Of a stretch of 7,642 nucleotides of DNA, positions 1 to 6,447 are shown piece by piece. Under the pieces are notes generated by a model, which did not search any database, was not told the origin of the DNA, and was given only the letters and a program-made list of their open reading frames with translations. The position numbers and the translations under genes were made by a program. The DNA is from Halanaerobiaceae bacterium (GTDB taxonomy: Bacteria > Bacillota > Halanaerobiia > Halanaerobiales > Halarsenatibacteraceae), in the NCBI GenBank assembly GCA_003554685.1, contig PWHA01000333.1:1-7642 (forward strand), read 5' to 3'. The stretch's first letter is position 1; every line of letters begins with the position of its first letter.

Positions 1-411
1 ACGGTACCAGGGTGGAATCTGGGGAGGATTTTGATTTTTATTCTGACGGACTCACTAATAAGGTGATTGATTATATTTACAAGGTTCAGGCCGAAAAAAA
101 GGCTGTGATGAAAAAATTAAATTGCAACTATATTCCCCTGTATCGCTGGCTGAATCTGATGTATTCTGATGTATAATGTAGAGGGTGCCAATCTTAAAAA
201 GTCGGTTAATATAATCAAGGCTTACCGGAGCCTGGCCGCACCTAAAACTTTAAATCACAGGTATATTTTTGATGATATCATAACCGGACTGGTCCCGTTA
301 TTTTATACTGCAAGGAGCCTCGGTCTGGAGGCCGATGCTCTGGGAAGTTTTATAAATTTTTCTTCAAATTATATGGATAAAAATTTTAGCGGAGGTAAAG
401 CCCATGAGTGA
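1..411 (+). pseudogene. Opine (octopine/nopaline) dehydrogenase family, C-terminal part, frameshifted
   Basis: This is the 3' part of a gene that enters from the left edge. Frame 3 is open from the edge to a TAA at 174-176 and encodes a helical segment containing YIPLYRWLNLMY. The reading then continues in another frame from 169 to the TGA at 409-411, with NVEGANL and the family-typical stretch APKTLNHRYIFDD followed by TGLVPL. These match, from memory, the C-terminal helical domain of NAD/NADP octopine/nopaline dehydrogenases, which make opines from an amino acid and an alpha-keto acid; the His-Arg-Tyr stretch is characteristic. The Rossmann domain would lie outside the window. The frame change falls exactly on two tandem copies of TCTGATGTAT (155-174). 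Removing one copy restores a continuous LNLMYNVEGANL reading. As read, the gene is interrupted, leaving either a truncated protein or a free C-terminal fragment. A sequencing or assembly error is possible. It overlaps the next gene by 8 bases. Confidence 0.72.
155..174. repeat. Perfect 10-bp tandem duplication (TCTGATGTAT x2)
   Basis: Bases 155-164 and 165-174 are identical and directly adjacent. The period does not extend on either side. Ten is not a multiple of three, so the extra copy shifts the reading frame of the opine dehydrogenase and creates the TAA at 174-176. This is the signature of a slipped-strand duplication. Confidence 0.95.
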
Positions 412-1810
412 CAGTAAGCTTATCCTTATTTCCAACGCTGAGCCCTATGCACATAAGCAGCAGGATGACCGGATCATCCAGGAAAAACAACCAGGAGGAC
501 TGACCACAGGTCTGGATCCCCTTATGCAGGAGGAAGGGGGCCTCTGGATCGCCTGGGGGCGAGGGGAAGCGGATTTTGCAGTCGTCGCTGAGGATAATAC
601 CGTTCGAGTGCCGGATGCAGATGGTTATACACTTAAAAGACTTGATTTCAACGAAGGTGAAGTTCAGGGTTTCTACTATGGCTTCTCTAACTCCACACTC
701 TGGCCCATAAGCCATAATTTTGTCACAAGAGCCAACTTTTCCCCTAAAAACTGGCAGCAGTATCAGCAGGTGAACCGCAAATACGCAAGAGCAGCAATCT
801 CAGAGGCGGAGAAAGAGGGCTGGTTTTGGGTGCAGGATTATCAGCTCTGTCTGGTGCCGGGCATGATAAGAGATGAGATTCCCTCTGCTAAAATCGCTCA
901 TTTTTGGCATATTCCCTGGCCTGCCGTCGAAATCTTCTCCACCATTCCCTGGCGGCAGGAGCTTTTGGAAGGACTTTTGGGTAACGATCTCCTGGGCTTT
1001 CACAATACTTCCTATCTTAATAATTTCCTGCAGACGGCACTTTGCCGTGGAGCTGAAGTCGACTGGGAGGAAAATCTCGTCCACTACCATGGACATACCA
1101 CCAGGCTTACAGCTATACCCCTGGGGATAGATTACGAATATTTCTCTTCCCTGGCAGAAAAAAAGGAGATAAGAGAGGAAGCAGCCAGGATCAGAGATTA
1201 CTCTGATGTGGAATATCTGCTGATAGGGGTCGACCGCCTGGATTATACTAAGGGCATAGTTCCCCGTTTGAGAGCGATAGAGAAGCTTCTCGACTTCTAC
1301 CCACAGTACCGGGAGAAGCTCACACTGATCCAGCGTGTTGCTCCCAGCCGCACAGGTATACCGGAATACCAGGAGATGAGAGAGCGTATTGACCGTACTG
1401 TGGGCGAGATAAATGGGCGGTTCCAGACAGGTCCCTGGGAGCCGATCTGCTATTTCTGGGGCAGCCTGCCTCAAAGGGAGTTAGTTCCTTACTATTTGGC
1501 AGCAGATGCTGCCTTTATCACACCGCTCATCGATGGTCTAAATCTGGTCTCCAAGGAGTACCTCGCCAGCAGAAAGAATGGCCAGCTTATACTCTCAGAG
1601 TTCGCCGGTGTTTCCGAGCAGCTCGATGATGCCTTCCTGGTAAACCCCTATTATATCGAAGAAGTTGCCGAAACACTCCATAAGGCACTGCAGGAGGGAA
1701 AAGAGGCAAAAAAACAGCGCTATGATAAGCTTAACAAAACGATCGCCAGCCAGGATATTGACTGGTGGCGAGAAAAATTCCTGCAGAGATGGGAAAACTG
1801 CTATGAATGA
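404..1810 (+). CDS. otsA: GT20 glycosyltransferase, trehalose-6-phosphate synthase type
   Basis: A 468-residue protein, the usual length of a single-domain OtsA, with no fused phosphatase domain. The family reaction transfers glucose from a nucleotide sugar to glucose-6-phosphate in the cytoplasm, giving trehalose-6-phosphate for osmolyte or stress sugar synthesis. Visible family features in order: SNAEPY (10-15), PGGL (30-33), GGLWIAW (45-51), YYGFSNSTLW (91-100), WVQDY (142-146), HIPWP (169-173), GVDRLDYTKG (275-284, with the Arg and Lys that hold the donor phosphates), PSRTG (314-318), DGLNLVSKE (377-385, Asp and Glu of the donor site) and LSEFAG (397-402). The usual Arg after SN is Ala12, and the usual Arg before DG is Ile376. 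The start has GGAGGT at 391-396, seven bases upstream, and overlaps the preceding stop by 8 bases, suggesting coupled translation. A glucosylglycerol-phosphate synthase is the main alternative; the VDRLDY and SN-EPY forms favour the trehalose branch. Confidence 0.88.
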   Translation: MSDSKLILISNAEPYAHKQQDDRIIQEKQPGGLTTGLDPLMQEEGGLWIAWGRGEADFAVVAEDNTVRVPDADGYTLKRLDFNEGEVQGFYYGFSNSTLWPISHNFVTRANFSPKNWQQYQQVNRKYARAAISEAEKEGWFWVQDYQLCLVPGMIRDEIPSAKIAHFWHIPWPAVEIFSTIPWRQELLEGLLGNDLLGFHNTSYLNNFLQTALCRGAEVDWEENLVHYHGHTTRLTAIPLGIDYEYFSSLAEKKEIREEAARIRDYSDVEYLLIGVDRLDYTKGIVPRLRAIEKLLDFYPQYREKLTLIQRVAPSRTGIPEYQEMRERIDRTVGEINGRFQTGPWEPICYFWGSLPQRELVPYYLAADAAFITPLIDGLNLVSKEYLASRKNGQLILSEFAGVSEQLDDAFLVNPYYIEEVAETLHKALQEGKEAKKQRYDKLNKTIASQDIDWWREKFLQRWENCYE

Positions 1811-2420
1811 CCGCAGTGCACCCTCTCATCTCTTTCAGGAAAGTAATACTATATCACAAATGAATGAGTTATTTTGTTATTATTTCAATTAAGAAGCCTT
1901 GTTCTCTGTTTAAATATAAATGAACTTGGTTACTTTCTACCAACGGAAACCTAGAAAGCCCTTTAATTTAGACAGGTGTATTAAATGTTTAGAAGTGAAA
2001 ACTCTACACCGCAGCGACAGCCATAGCTATACAATGTCAGCAAAGGGGTAGGGGGGTTAATAAGCTAATATTAGAGAATATAGCAGAAAAAACAAGCTCA
2101 CAGCGGCGTTTTATATCTTACTTGTTGAGCTGAAGGGGGAAGTATAGGTTGTTGATTAGGTTTTTGGATATATGCCTAGGTATTGTCATGTCAGGAATGG
2201 TAGAGTGTTTTTTTGAGAAATTAATTTTGTAGTGCGCCAAGATTAAGGTCATATCATTTAGCAGGTGGGGATCCTGCTGAGTAAGGCTGAGCAGGCCACT
2301 CATAGCGAGTTTTGTACATTTATCATTTGATTTCCTCAAAAAAAGATGCCAGGCCAATCAATCTGCTGAATTCTAAGAAGGGAGAACAAGCAGGATCGGC
2401 CTGGCAAATCTATGGAAATT
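1811..2420. other. Gene-poor region between otsA and copA, with hairpins
   Basis: About 600 AT-rich bases between convergent genes. A 29-codon ORF starts at the ATG at 1803, overlapping the otsA stop in ATGAATGA, and ends at 1892; it matches nothing I recognise. A minus-strand ORF of 79 codons (2118-2357, TTG start, no ribosome binding site) overlaps the copA terminator and is probably not a gene. Hairpins visible: CTTTCTA/TAGAAAG at 1933-1958, GGTGTA/TACACC at 1975-2010, and CCTGCT (2273-2278) pairing either with AGCAGG (2290-2295) or with GCAGG (2261-2265). No clear T-run terminator for otsA on the plus strand was found. It may hold decayed gene or mobile-element remains, but no end repeats or transposase motifs are recognisable. 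Confidence 0.5.
2338..2406 (-). terminator. Probable intrinsic terminator of copA
   Basis: On the minus strand, 15 bases past the copA stop, TGCCAGGCC (2398-2406) pairs perfectly with GGCCTGGCA (2347-2355). A smaller inner pairing, CTGCT/AGCAG (2363-2367 with 2389-2393), partly closes the 42-base loop. Two bases after the stem comes a run of seven T on the transcript strand (2344 down to 2338). Position, GC-rich stem and T-run all fit a Rho-independent terminator. The large loop is unusual. Confidence 0.6.
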
Positions 2421-4835
2421 TTATACCTGGCTTTTGCTCTTAGCCATGGTGATATTCTTGTTCTTCAGCCTGGTTGAATTGAGAATGACGCTGATTGAGC
2501 TGACCGTCATGGCCCCGGCGGCGATGATCGGGTTTAGGAACCCGAGGGCCGCTACCGGAATGGCCACCGTATTATAGATAAAGGCCCAGAATAGGTTCTG
2601 CCTGATCGTGGCAAAGGTATAGCGGCTGAGTTTAAGCCCGGAAACAACAGCGCTCAGCTCGCCCCGGACCAGAGTTAGGTCCGAGGATTCAATGGCGATA
2701 TCGGTTCCGGTCCCGATGGCGATCCCGACGTTGGCCTGCTTCAGAGCAGGAGCATCGTTTATTCCATCGCCGACCATGGCTACTATCTCGCCCTGAGACT
2801 GCAGCTTCTTGATCTCGGATGATTTCTCATCGGGCATAACCTCAGAAATCACTTTTTCTATGCCGACCTCATCGGCTATGGCTTGAGCTGTCCGGGCGTT
2901 ATCTCCGGTAATCATTACCGTGGTCAAGCCCATCTCCTTCAAAGCGGCGATGGCCTCAACCGAATCTTCTTTTAAGGTATCAGCCACAGCTATGACTCCG
3001 ATAGACTGACCTTCATATGCAACCAGCATGGCTGTCTTAGCCTCTTCTTCCAGAGCGACAACCTTATCCCTGAATGAACTGATATCGATATCTTCTTCTT
3101 CCATCAGTTTCTGGTTGCCGACCAACAAGTTCTTGCCGTCACAGACCGCCTTAATTCCCCGGCCAACTACAGCATTGAAGTCCTCAACTTCCTCAAGCTG
3201 GAGTTCCTCTTCCTGAGCCCGCTGGTAAATAGCGGCTCCCAGGGGATGTTCCGAAGATTTCTCAGCCGAAGCAGCCAGCCTCAAGACCTCTTCCTGACTG
3301 TAATCTTGGGCGGAGATGATGTCGGTAACCTCCGGTTCGCCTTTGGTGATCGTGCCGGTTTTGTCCAGAACGATGGCGGTGATATCTTTCATGGTCTGGA
3401 CCGCTTCCCCATCGCGGATCAGCACGCCGTTCTCGGCGCCTTTACCTGTTCCGACCATCAGGGCCGTAGGGGTGGCCAGGCCCAGAGCGCAAGGGCAGGC
3501 TATAACCAGCACGGCGATGCTGGCGAATATAGCCGAGCTGATCACTCCTGTCCCCCCGATAGTCAGCCAGAGGATGAAGGTCAGAAGCGCGATACCGATC
3601 ACAGTAGGCACGAAGTAAGAGGTTATCTTATCAGCGAAAGCCTGGATCGGTACCTTGGAGCCTTGAGCTTCCTCCACCATCTGGATTACCTGGGAGAGGA
3701 AGGTATCCTCACCCACCCGGGTGGCTTCGACCTTGAGGGCGCCCTGTTTGTTGATCGTGCTCCCGATAACTTCATCACCCTCTCCTTTTTCCACCGGCAT
3801 GGATTCACCGGTAGCCATTGACTCATCGATGGCACTCCTGCCGTTGATGATCTTGCCGTCGGTGGGGATCTTCTCCCCGGGCTTAACCACCATGGTATCT
3901 CCTATCTCGACTTCTTCCACCGGCACCTCGACCTCATCGCCATCGACGATGATCCGGGCCGTCTCTGCCCCCAGTTCAAGCAGTTTCTTGATGGCCTGAG
4001 AGGCCCGACCTTTGGCTCTGGCCTCCAGGTATCTACCGAGAAGATGAAAGGCCATAATACCGGCCGCCAGGCCGTAAAAGCGATCCACGTCGAAGAAGAA
4101 AGCCGAAAGTCCGTAACCGTAGGCAGCAAAAGTACCCATGGTGATCAAGACATCCATGTTGGCCCCGCCGTGGCGAACCGAGTTGAAAGCCCCTTTATGG
4201 GTTTTATAACCCAGGATAAAGACAACCGGGAAGGCCAGGGCCGCTTCGATCAATCCCTGCATATAACCCGGGATCGGCAGGGTGACACCGAACAGGGTGC
4301 CGAACATGAGGATGAAAACCGGTATGGTCAGAGCAAAAGCATAGATGGCCGTGTTGCGGGCTGCTTTGAATTCTTTTTCTTCCTGGACCGCCTCTTCCTC
4401 TTCCGAAGCAACTGCATCTTTCTTGACCTCGTAGCCCGCATCCTCCACCGCCTTGATCAACTGGCGGCGGTTAACGAGGTCGGGCATGTATTCGACGGTG
4501 CCTTTCTCTGCAGCAAAATTAACGTTAACTTTGATGGTCCCGTCTAACCTGGCTATGCTTTTCTCGATAGCTTGAGCGCATGAAGCACATGTCATCCCGG
4601 TTATCAGCAGCTCTGCTTTTTTCTTCTTGATGGAATAACCGCTTTTATCAACCAGTTCCTCCAGGTCGGCGAAACTCACCTGATCCGGAACGTACGTTAC
4701 CGTTGCTTTTTCCGTATTTATATTTACCGCAGCTTCTTTTATACCGGCTGCATTTGCCAGGGTACTTTCTACCGAACTGGCGCAAGAAGCACAGGTCATG
4801 TCTTCTACTGTAAATGTTATCTTATTTTCACTCAT
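2421..4835 (-). CDS. copA: Cu(I)-exporting P1B-type ATPase (CopA)
   Basis: An 804-residue membrane pump that exports monovalent copper from the cytoplasm using ATP. Two heavy-metal-associated domains carry MTCASC (Cys15/Cys18 and Cys83/Cys86), followed by an acidic linker (about 142-157). Membrane helices lie at about 162-270, 405-455 and 745-788. Key sites: TGES of the actuator domain (342-345), the CPC ion site in helix 6 (447-449), the phosphorylated Asp491 in DKTGT, His530-Pro531 of the nucleotide domain, TGDN (643-646) and GDGINDAP (689-696). Tyr754-Asn755 in helix 7 and Met776 with Ser779-Ser780 in helix 8 are the Cu(I)-specific signature, separating it from Zn/Cd or Co pumps. The ATG at 4835 is chosen because AAAGGAGG (4843-4850) precedes it by seven bases; an upstream in-frame ATG at 4880 has no such site. 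It lies alone, without csoR or copZ next to it in this window. It appears more GC-rich than its neighbours. Confidence 0.96.
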   Translation of the reverse strand: MSENKITFTVEDMTCASCASSVESTLANAAGIKEAAVNINTEKATVTYVPDQVSFADLEELVDKSGYSIKKKKAELLITGMTCASCAQAIEKSIARLDGTIKVNVNFAAEKGTVEYMPDLVNRRQLIKAVEDAGYEVKKDAVASEEEEAVQEEKEFKAARNTAIYAFALTIPVFILMFGTLFGVTLPIPGYMQGLIEAALAFPVVFILGYKTHKGAFNSVRHGGANMDVLITMGTFAAYGYGLSAFFFDVDRFYGLAAGIMAFHLLGRYLEARAKGRASQAIKKLLELGAETARIIVDGDEVEVPVEEVEIGDTMVVKPGEKIPTDGKIINGRSAIDESMATGESMPVEKGEGDEVIGSTINKQGALKVEATRVGEDTFLSQVIQMVEEAQGSKVPIQAFADKITSYFVPTVIGIALLTFILWLTIGGTGVISSAIFASIAVLVIACPCALGLATPTALMVGTGKGAENGVLIRDGEAVQTMKDITAIVLDKTGTITKGEPEVTDIISAQDYSQEEVLRLAASAEKSSEHPLGAAIYQRAQEEELQLEEVEDFNAVVGRGIKAVCDGKNLLVGNQKLMEEEDIDISSFRDKVVALEEEAKTAMLVAYEGQSIGVIAVADTLKEDSVEAIAALKEMGLTTVMITGDNARTAQAIADEVGIEKVISEVMPDEKSSEIKKLQSQGEIVAMVGDGINDAPALKQANVGIAIGTGTDIAIESSDLTLVRGELSAVVSGLKLSRYTFATIRQNLFWAFIYNTVAIPVAALGFLNPIIAAGAMTVSSISVILNSTRLKNKNITMAKSKSQV

Positions 4836-4940
4836 TATTTGGCCTCCTTTGCAGCTTAACTTAACGGGTAATTTTATCATTCTCAGACTTGATTTTAATC
4901 AATCAAGGTTGGAACTTCTCCTTATACTTATAATAGTCGT

Positions 4941-5102
4941 CTATTTTCCTCTATCGAGCAAGCTTTGGCTTCTTCCCACATAATAACATCTCTCTTTCGT
5001 GTTAATGACAGCTAAAATCTTCATCGTCATGATCTGAATTAACAGGCCGCTGCTGATTTTGATCATTGCAAATTTTAGTGCTATAAATATTTTTTTCATC
5101 AT
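4941..5102 (-). CDS. Possible 53-residue leader ORF upstream of copA
   Basis: A short minus-strand ORF in the copA leader, beginning ATGATG with TTGAGG six to nine bases upstream (GAGG at 5109-5112). It lies between the copA promoter and the copA start. Its N-terminus (MMKKIFIALKFAM) is basic then hydrophobic, like a weak signal or membrane segment. I do not recognise a family. Just after the start is a run of seven A. A minus-one shift there would instead give a hydrophilic peptide of about 33 residues ending DHDDEDFSCH, whose composition looks more protein-like and contains Cys and His. It could be a leader peptide, a real small protein with a frameshift, or chance. Confidence 0.25.
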   Translation of the reverse strand: MMKKIFIALKFAMIKISSGLLIQIMTMKILAVINTKERCYYVGRSQSLLDRGK

Positions 5103-5136
5103 TTATTGCCTCAAAATTTGTATTTTGTCTTTTTTA

Positions 5137-5160
5137 TACCCATACCCCCATACGGGATGT
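5137..5160 (-). promoter_or_regulatory. CsoR-like copper operator upstream of copA
   Basis: On the plus strand the segment contains ATACCCCCATACGGGATGT, an imperfect dyad of C-runs and G-runs separated by ATA. This resembles the G/C-run operators of CsoR copper-sensing repressors (compare the Bacillus copZA site, from memory). It lies at the expected transcription start, immediately downstream of a consensus promoter, so a bound repressor would block initiation. The 17-base promoter spacing argues against a MerR/CueR-type activator, and no CopY box was seen. The regulator gene itself is not in the window. Confidence 0.55.
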
Positions 5161-5167
5161 TATGCAT

Positions 5168-5196
5168 ATTATATGTAATCCCATCAAATATGTCAA
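5168..5196 (-). promoter_or_regulatory. Consensus sigma-A-type promoter for copA
   Basis: Read on the minus strand, TTGACA (5196 down to 5191) and TATAAT (5173 down to 5168) are both perfect consensus hexamers separated by exactly 17 bases. Transcription would start near 5161, giving a leader of about 325 bases before the copA ATG. Such a strong promoter fits one kept silent by a repressor until copper is present. Confidence 0.82.
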
Positions 5197-5379
5197 GTTT
5201 TTAACAAAATTAGATTGTATCAAATTACTTTGAGAAAATAAAAAAGTGACTCATCCTAATATAACACATAACAAGGAAAAAGAGCAAATATAGCTAATCT
5301 GTGTTCTAAGTTTGGGATTGGCATATAAATTTTTCGATATATCCTTGTTATATCAAAGATAAAAGAAGTTATGTGGAGA

Positions 5380-5419
5380 AAGCCACTAATACTATGCCAA
5401 AGCTACTGATAATATGACA
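5380..5419. repeat. Imperfect 20-bp tandem repeat
   Basis: Two adjacent 20-base units, 5380-5399 and 5400-5419, agree at 16 of 20 positions and both begin AAGC and end CA. The second unit ends with the -35-like ATGACA of the putative hydrolase promoter, so the pair sits where paired operator half-sites could lie. It may equally be a neutral small duplication. Confidence 0.55.
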
Positions 5420-5443
5420 ATAGAATGAGCAGGGTATTATAAT
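5414..5443 (+). promoter_or_regulatory. Probable promoter of the alpha/beta hydrolase gene
   Basis: ATGACA (5414-5419) and a perfect TATAAT (5438-5443) are 18 bases apart on the plus strand, upstream of the hydrolase. A second TATAAT at 5492-5497 lies closer to the gene but has no clear -35 hexamer. Confidence 0.42.
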
Positions 5444-5571
5444 ACTGACCTTGCAAATAAGAAAAGGATAAATCACTAAACTCCATAATTATATAATATA
5501 GTGGTGAATGGAATAAGATTAACAATATGTCATATGAAAATGGTAGAGGTAAAAACGGGGAGGGAAGATCT

Positions 5572-6336
5572 TTGCGCACTATTGTGATGATCCACGGGAT
5601 GTGGGGCAGCAGTTGGTACTGGGATAATTATATCCACTTTTTTTCTTCCAGGGGTTACAGGTGCCTGGCTCCGACCTTGCGCTATCACGATATGGATCCC
5701 AGCTCGGAACCGGATCCCCGGCTGGGAACCACCAGCCTTTTGTATTATGCCCGGGATCTAGAAGAAGAGATTAAGAAACTCGAGGAAAAACCCGTGCTGA
5801 TAGGACATTCCATGGGAGGCCTTTTGGCCCAGATGCTGGCAGCCCGGGGGATGGCATCTGCTGCTGTCCTGCTTACTCCTGCCCCTCCAGCCGGGATTAT
5901 AGCCTTAAAACCCTCGGTCTTGAAAACCTTTTGGAGCGTTATGAAAAAGTGGGCTTTTTGGAAAAAACCCATGCGCATACCTTTCCAGGCAGCAGCGTAT
6001 TCTGTACTTAATGTGCTGCCCCCGGAAGTGCAAAAAGAAAAATATGTCAGGTTTGTTTACGAGTCGGGCCGGGCAGCCTTTGAGATCGGCTTCTGGCTGC
6101 TTGACCGTAAAGGGGCCTCGCGGGTGGACGAAAACAGGGTTGACTGTCCTGTCCTGGTGGTGGCAGGGGGCAGGGACAGGATAACACCGCTCTCTGTTGT
6201 AAAGAAGGTCGCGGAAAAATACAAAGAACGGTCAACATTCATGGAATTTGCAGAAAATGGCCACTGGATAGTAGAAGAAGAAGGATGGGAGAAGGTTGCC
6301 GGCAGTATTTTGACCTGGTTAAAGCAGCACGATTAA
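5572..6336 (+). CDS. Alpha/beta hydrolase (esterase/lipase-like), probable TTG start
   Basis: A single-domain alpha/beta hydrolase of 254 residues, probably cytoplasmic, with no signal peptide. Visible features: the oxyanion-hole strand and turn HGMWG (8-12), the nucleophile elbow GHSMGG with Ser80 (78-83), Asp202 in GGRDRITP, and His231 in ENGHW. This is a complete Ser-Asp-His triad, so it should hydrolyse an ester, thioester or similar bond; the substrate cannot be read from sequence. A lid-like insert lies at about 105-185. The start at TTG 5572 is preferred because GGAGGG (5559-5564) lies 7 bases upstream and the protein then begins directly at the first beta strand (RTIVMIHG), usual for the family. 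An in-frame ATG at 5527 would add 15 polar residues but has no ribosome binding site. It stands alone, with a promoter upstream and no obvious partner gene. Confidence 0.88.
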   Translation: MRTIVMIHGMWGSSWYWDNYIHFFSSRGYRCLAPTLRYHDMDPSSEPDPRLGTTSLLYYARDLEEEIKKLEEKPVLIGHSMGGLLAQMLAARGMASAAVLLTPAPPAGIIALKPSVLKTFWSVMKKWAFWKKPMRIPFQAAAYSVLNVLPPEVQKEKYVRFVYESGRAAFEIGFWLLDRKGASRVDENRVDCPVLVVAGGRDRITPLSVVKKVAEKYKERSTFMEFAENGHWIVEEEGWEKVAGSILTWLKQHD

Positions 6337-6447
6337 CTGGAGATGGCAGTTCCTGGAATGGGGAGTGTTCCTGGCATTGGCCCCGGCAATTCCGGCTTTA
6401 TGATGTTGGAAAAGGGTGTAATGTCAAAAGAGCTATGAAAAACCGGG

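Larger units (their letters stand above)
5197..5526. other. AT-rich region between copA and hydrolase promoters
   Basis: About 330 bases without a plausible gene on either strand. It holds a 10-bp inverted repeat, ATAACAAGGA at 5268-5277 and TCCTTGTTAT at 5342-5351, which may be chance in AT-rich DNA. It also holds a GATATA/TATATC hairpin around 5336-5354, an imperfect 20-bp tandem repeat (5380-5419) and the likely hydrolase promoter. Confidence 0.55.

Noticed and set aside
2118..2357. Minus-strand ORF of 79 codons starting at TTG
   Set aside because: It has no ribosome binding site, begins inside the copA terminator stem and has no recognisable motif. The opposite strand also shows gene-like patches, so it is more likely chance or relic sequence.
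3246..3821. Plus-strand ORF of 191 codons opposite copA
   Set aside because: It is a shadow of the copA coding strand, which has full family motifs over its entire length.
4888..4907. CTTGATT/AATCAAG hairpin as a terminator or riboswitch in the copA leader
   Set aside because: It is AT-rich with only seven pairs and is not followed by a T-run on either strand. It matches no riboswitch I know, so it is noted only as possible local structure.
5268..5351. 10-bp inverted repeat (ATAACAAGGA/TCCTTGTTAT) as ends of a small mobile element
   Set aside because: The arms are 64 bases apart with no flanking target duplication and no internal structure typical of a miniature element. Chance is plausible in AT-rich DNA.
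6343..6438. 31-codon plus-strand ORF just after the hydrolase (begins MAVPGMGSVPG)
   Set aside because: GGAG directly abuts the ATG with no spacer, and the peptide is low-complexity Gly/Pro with no known family.
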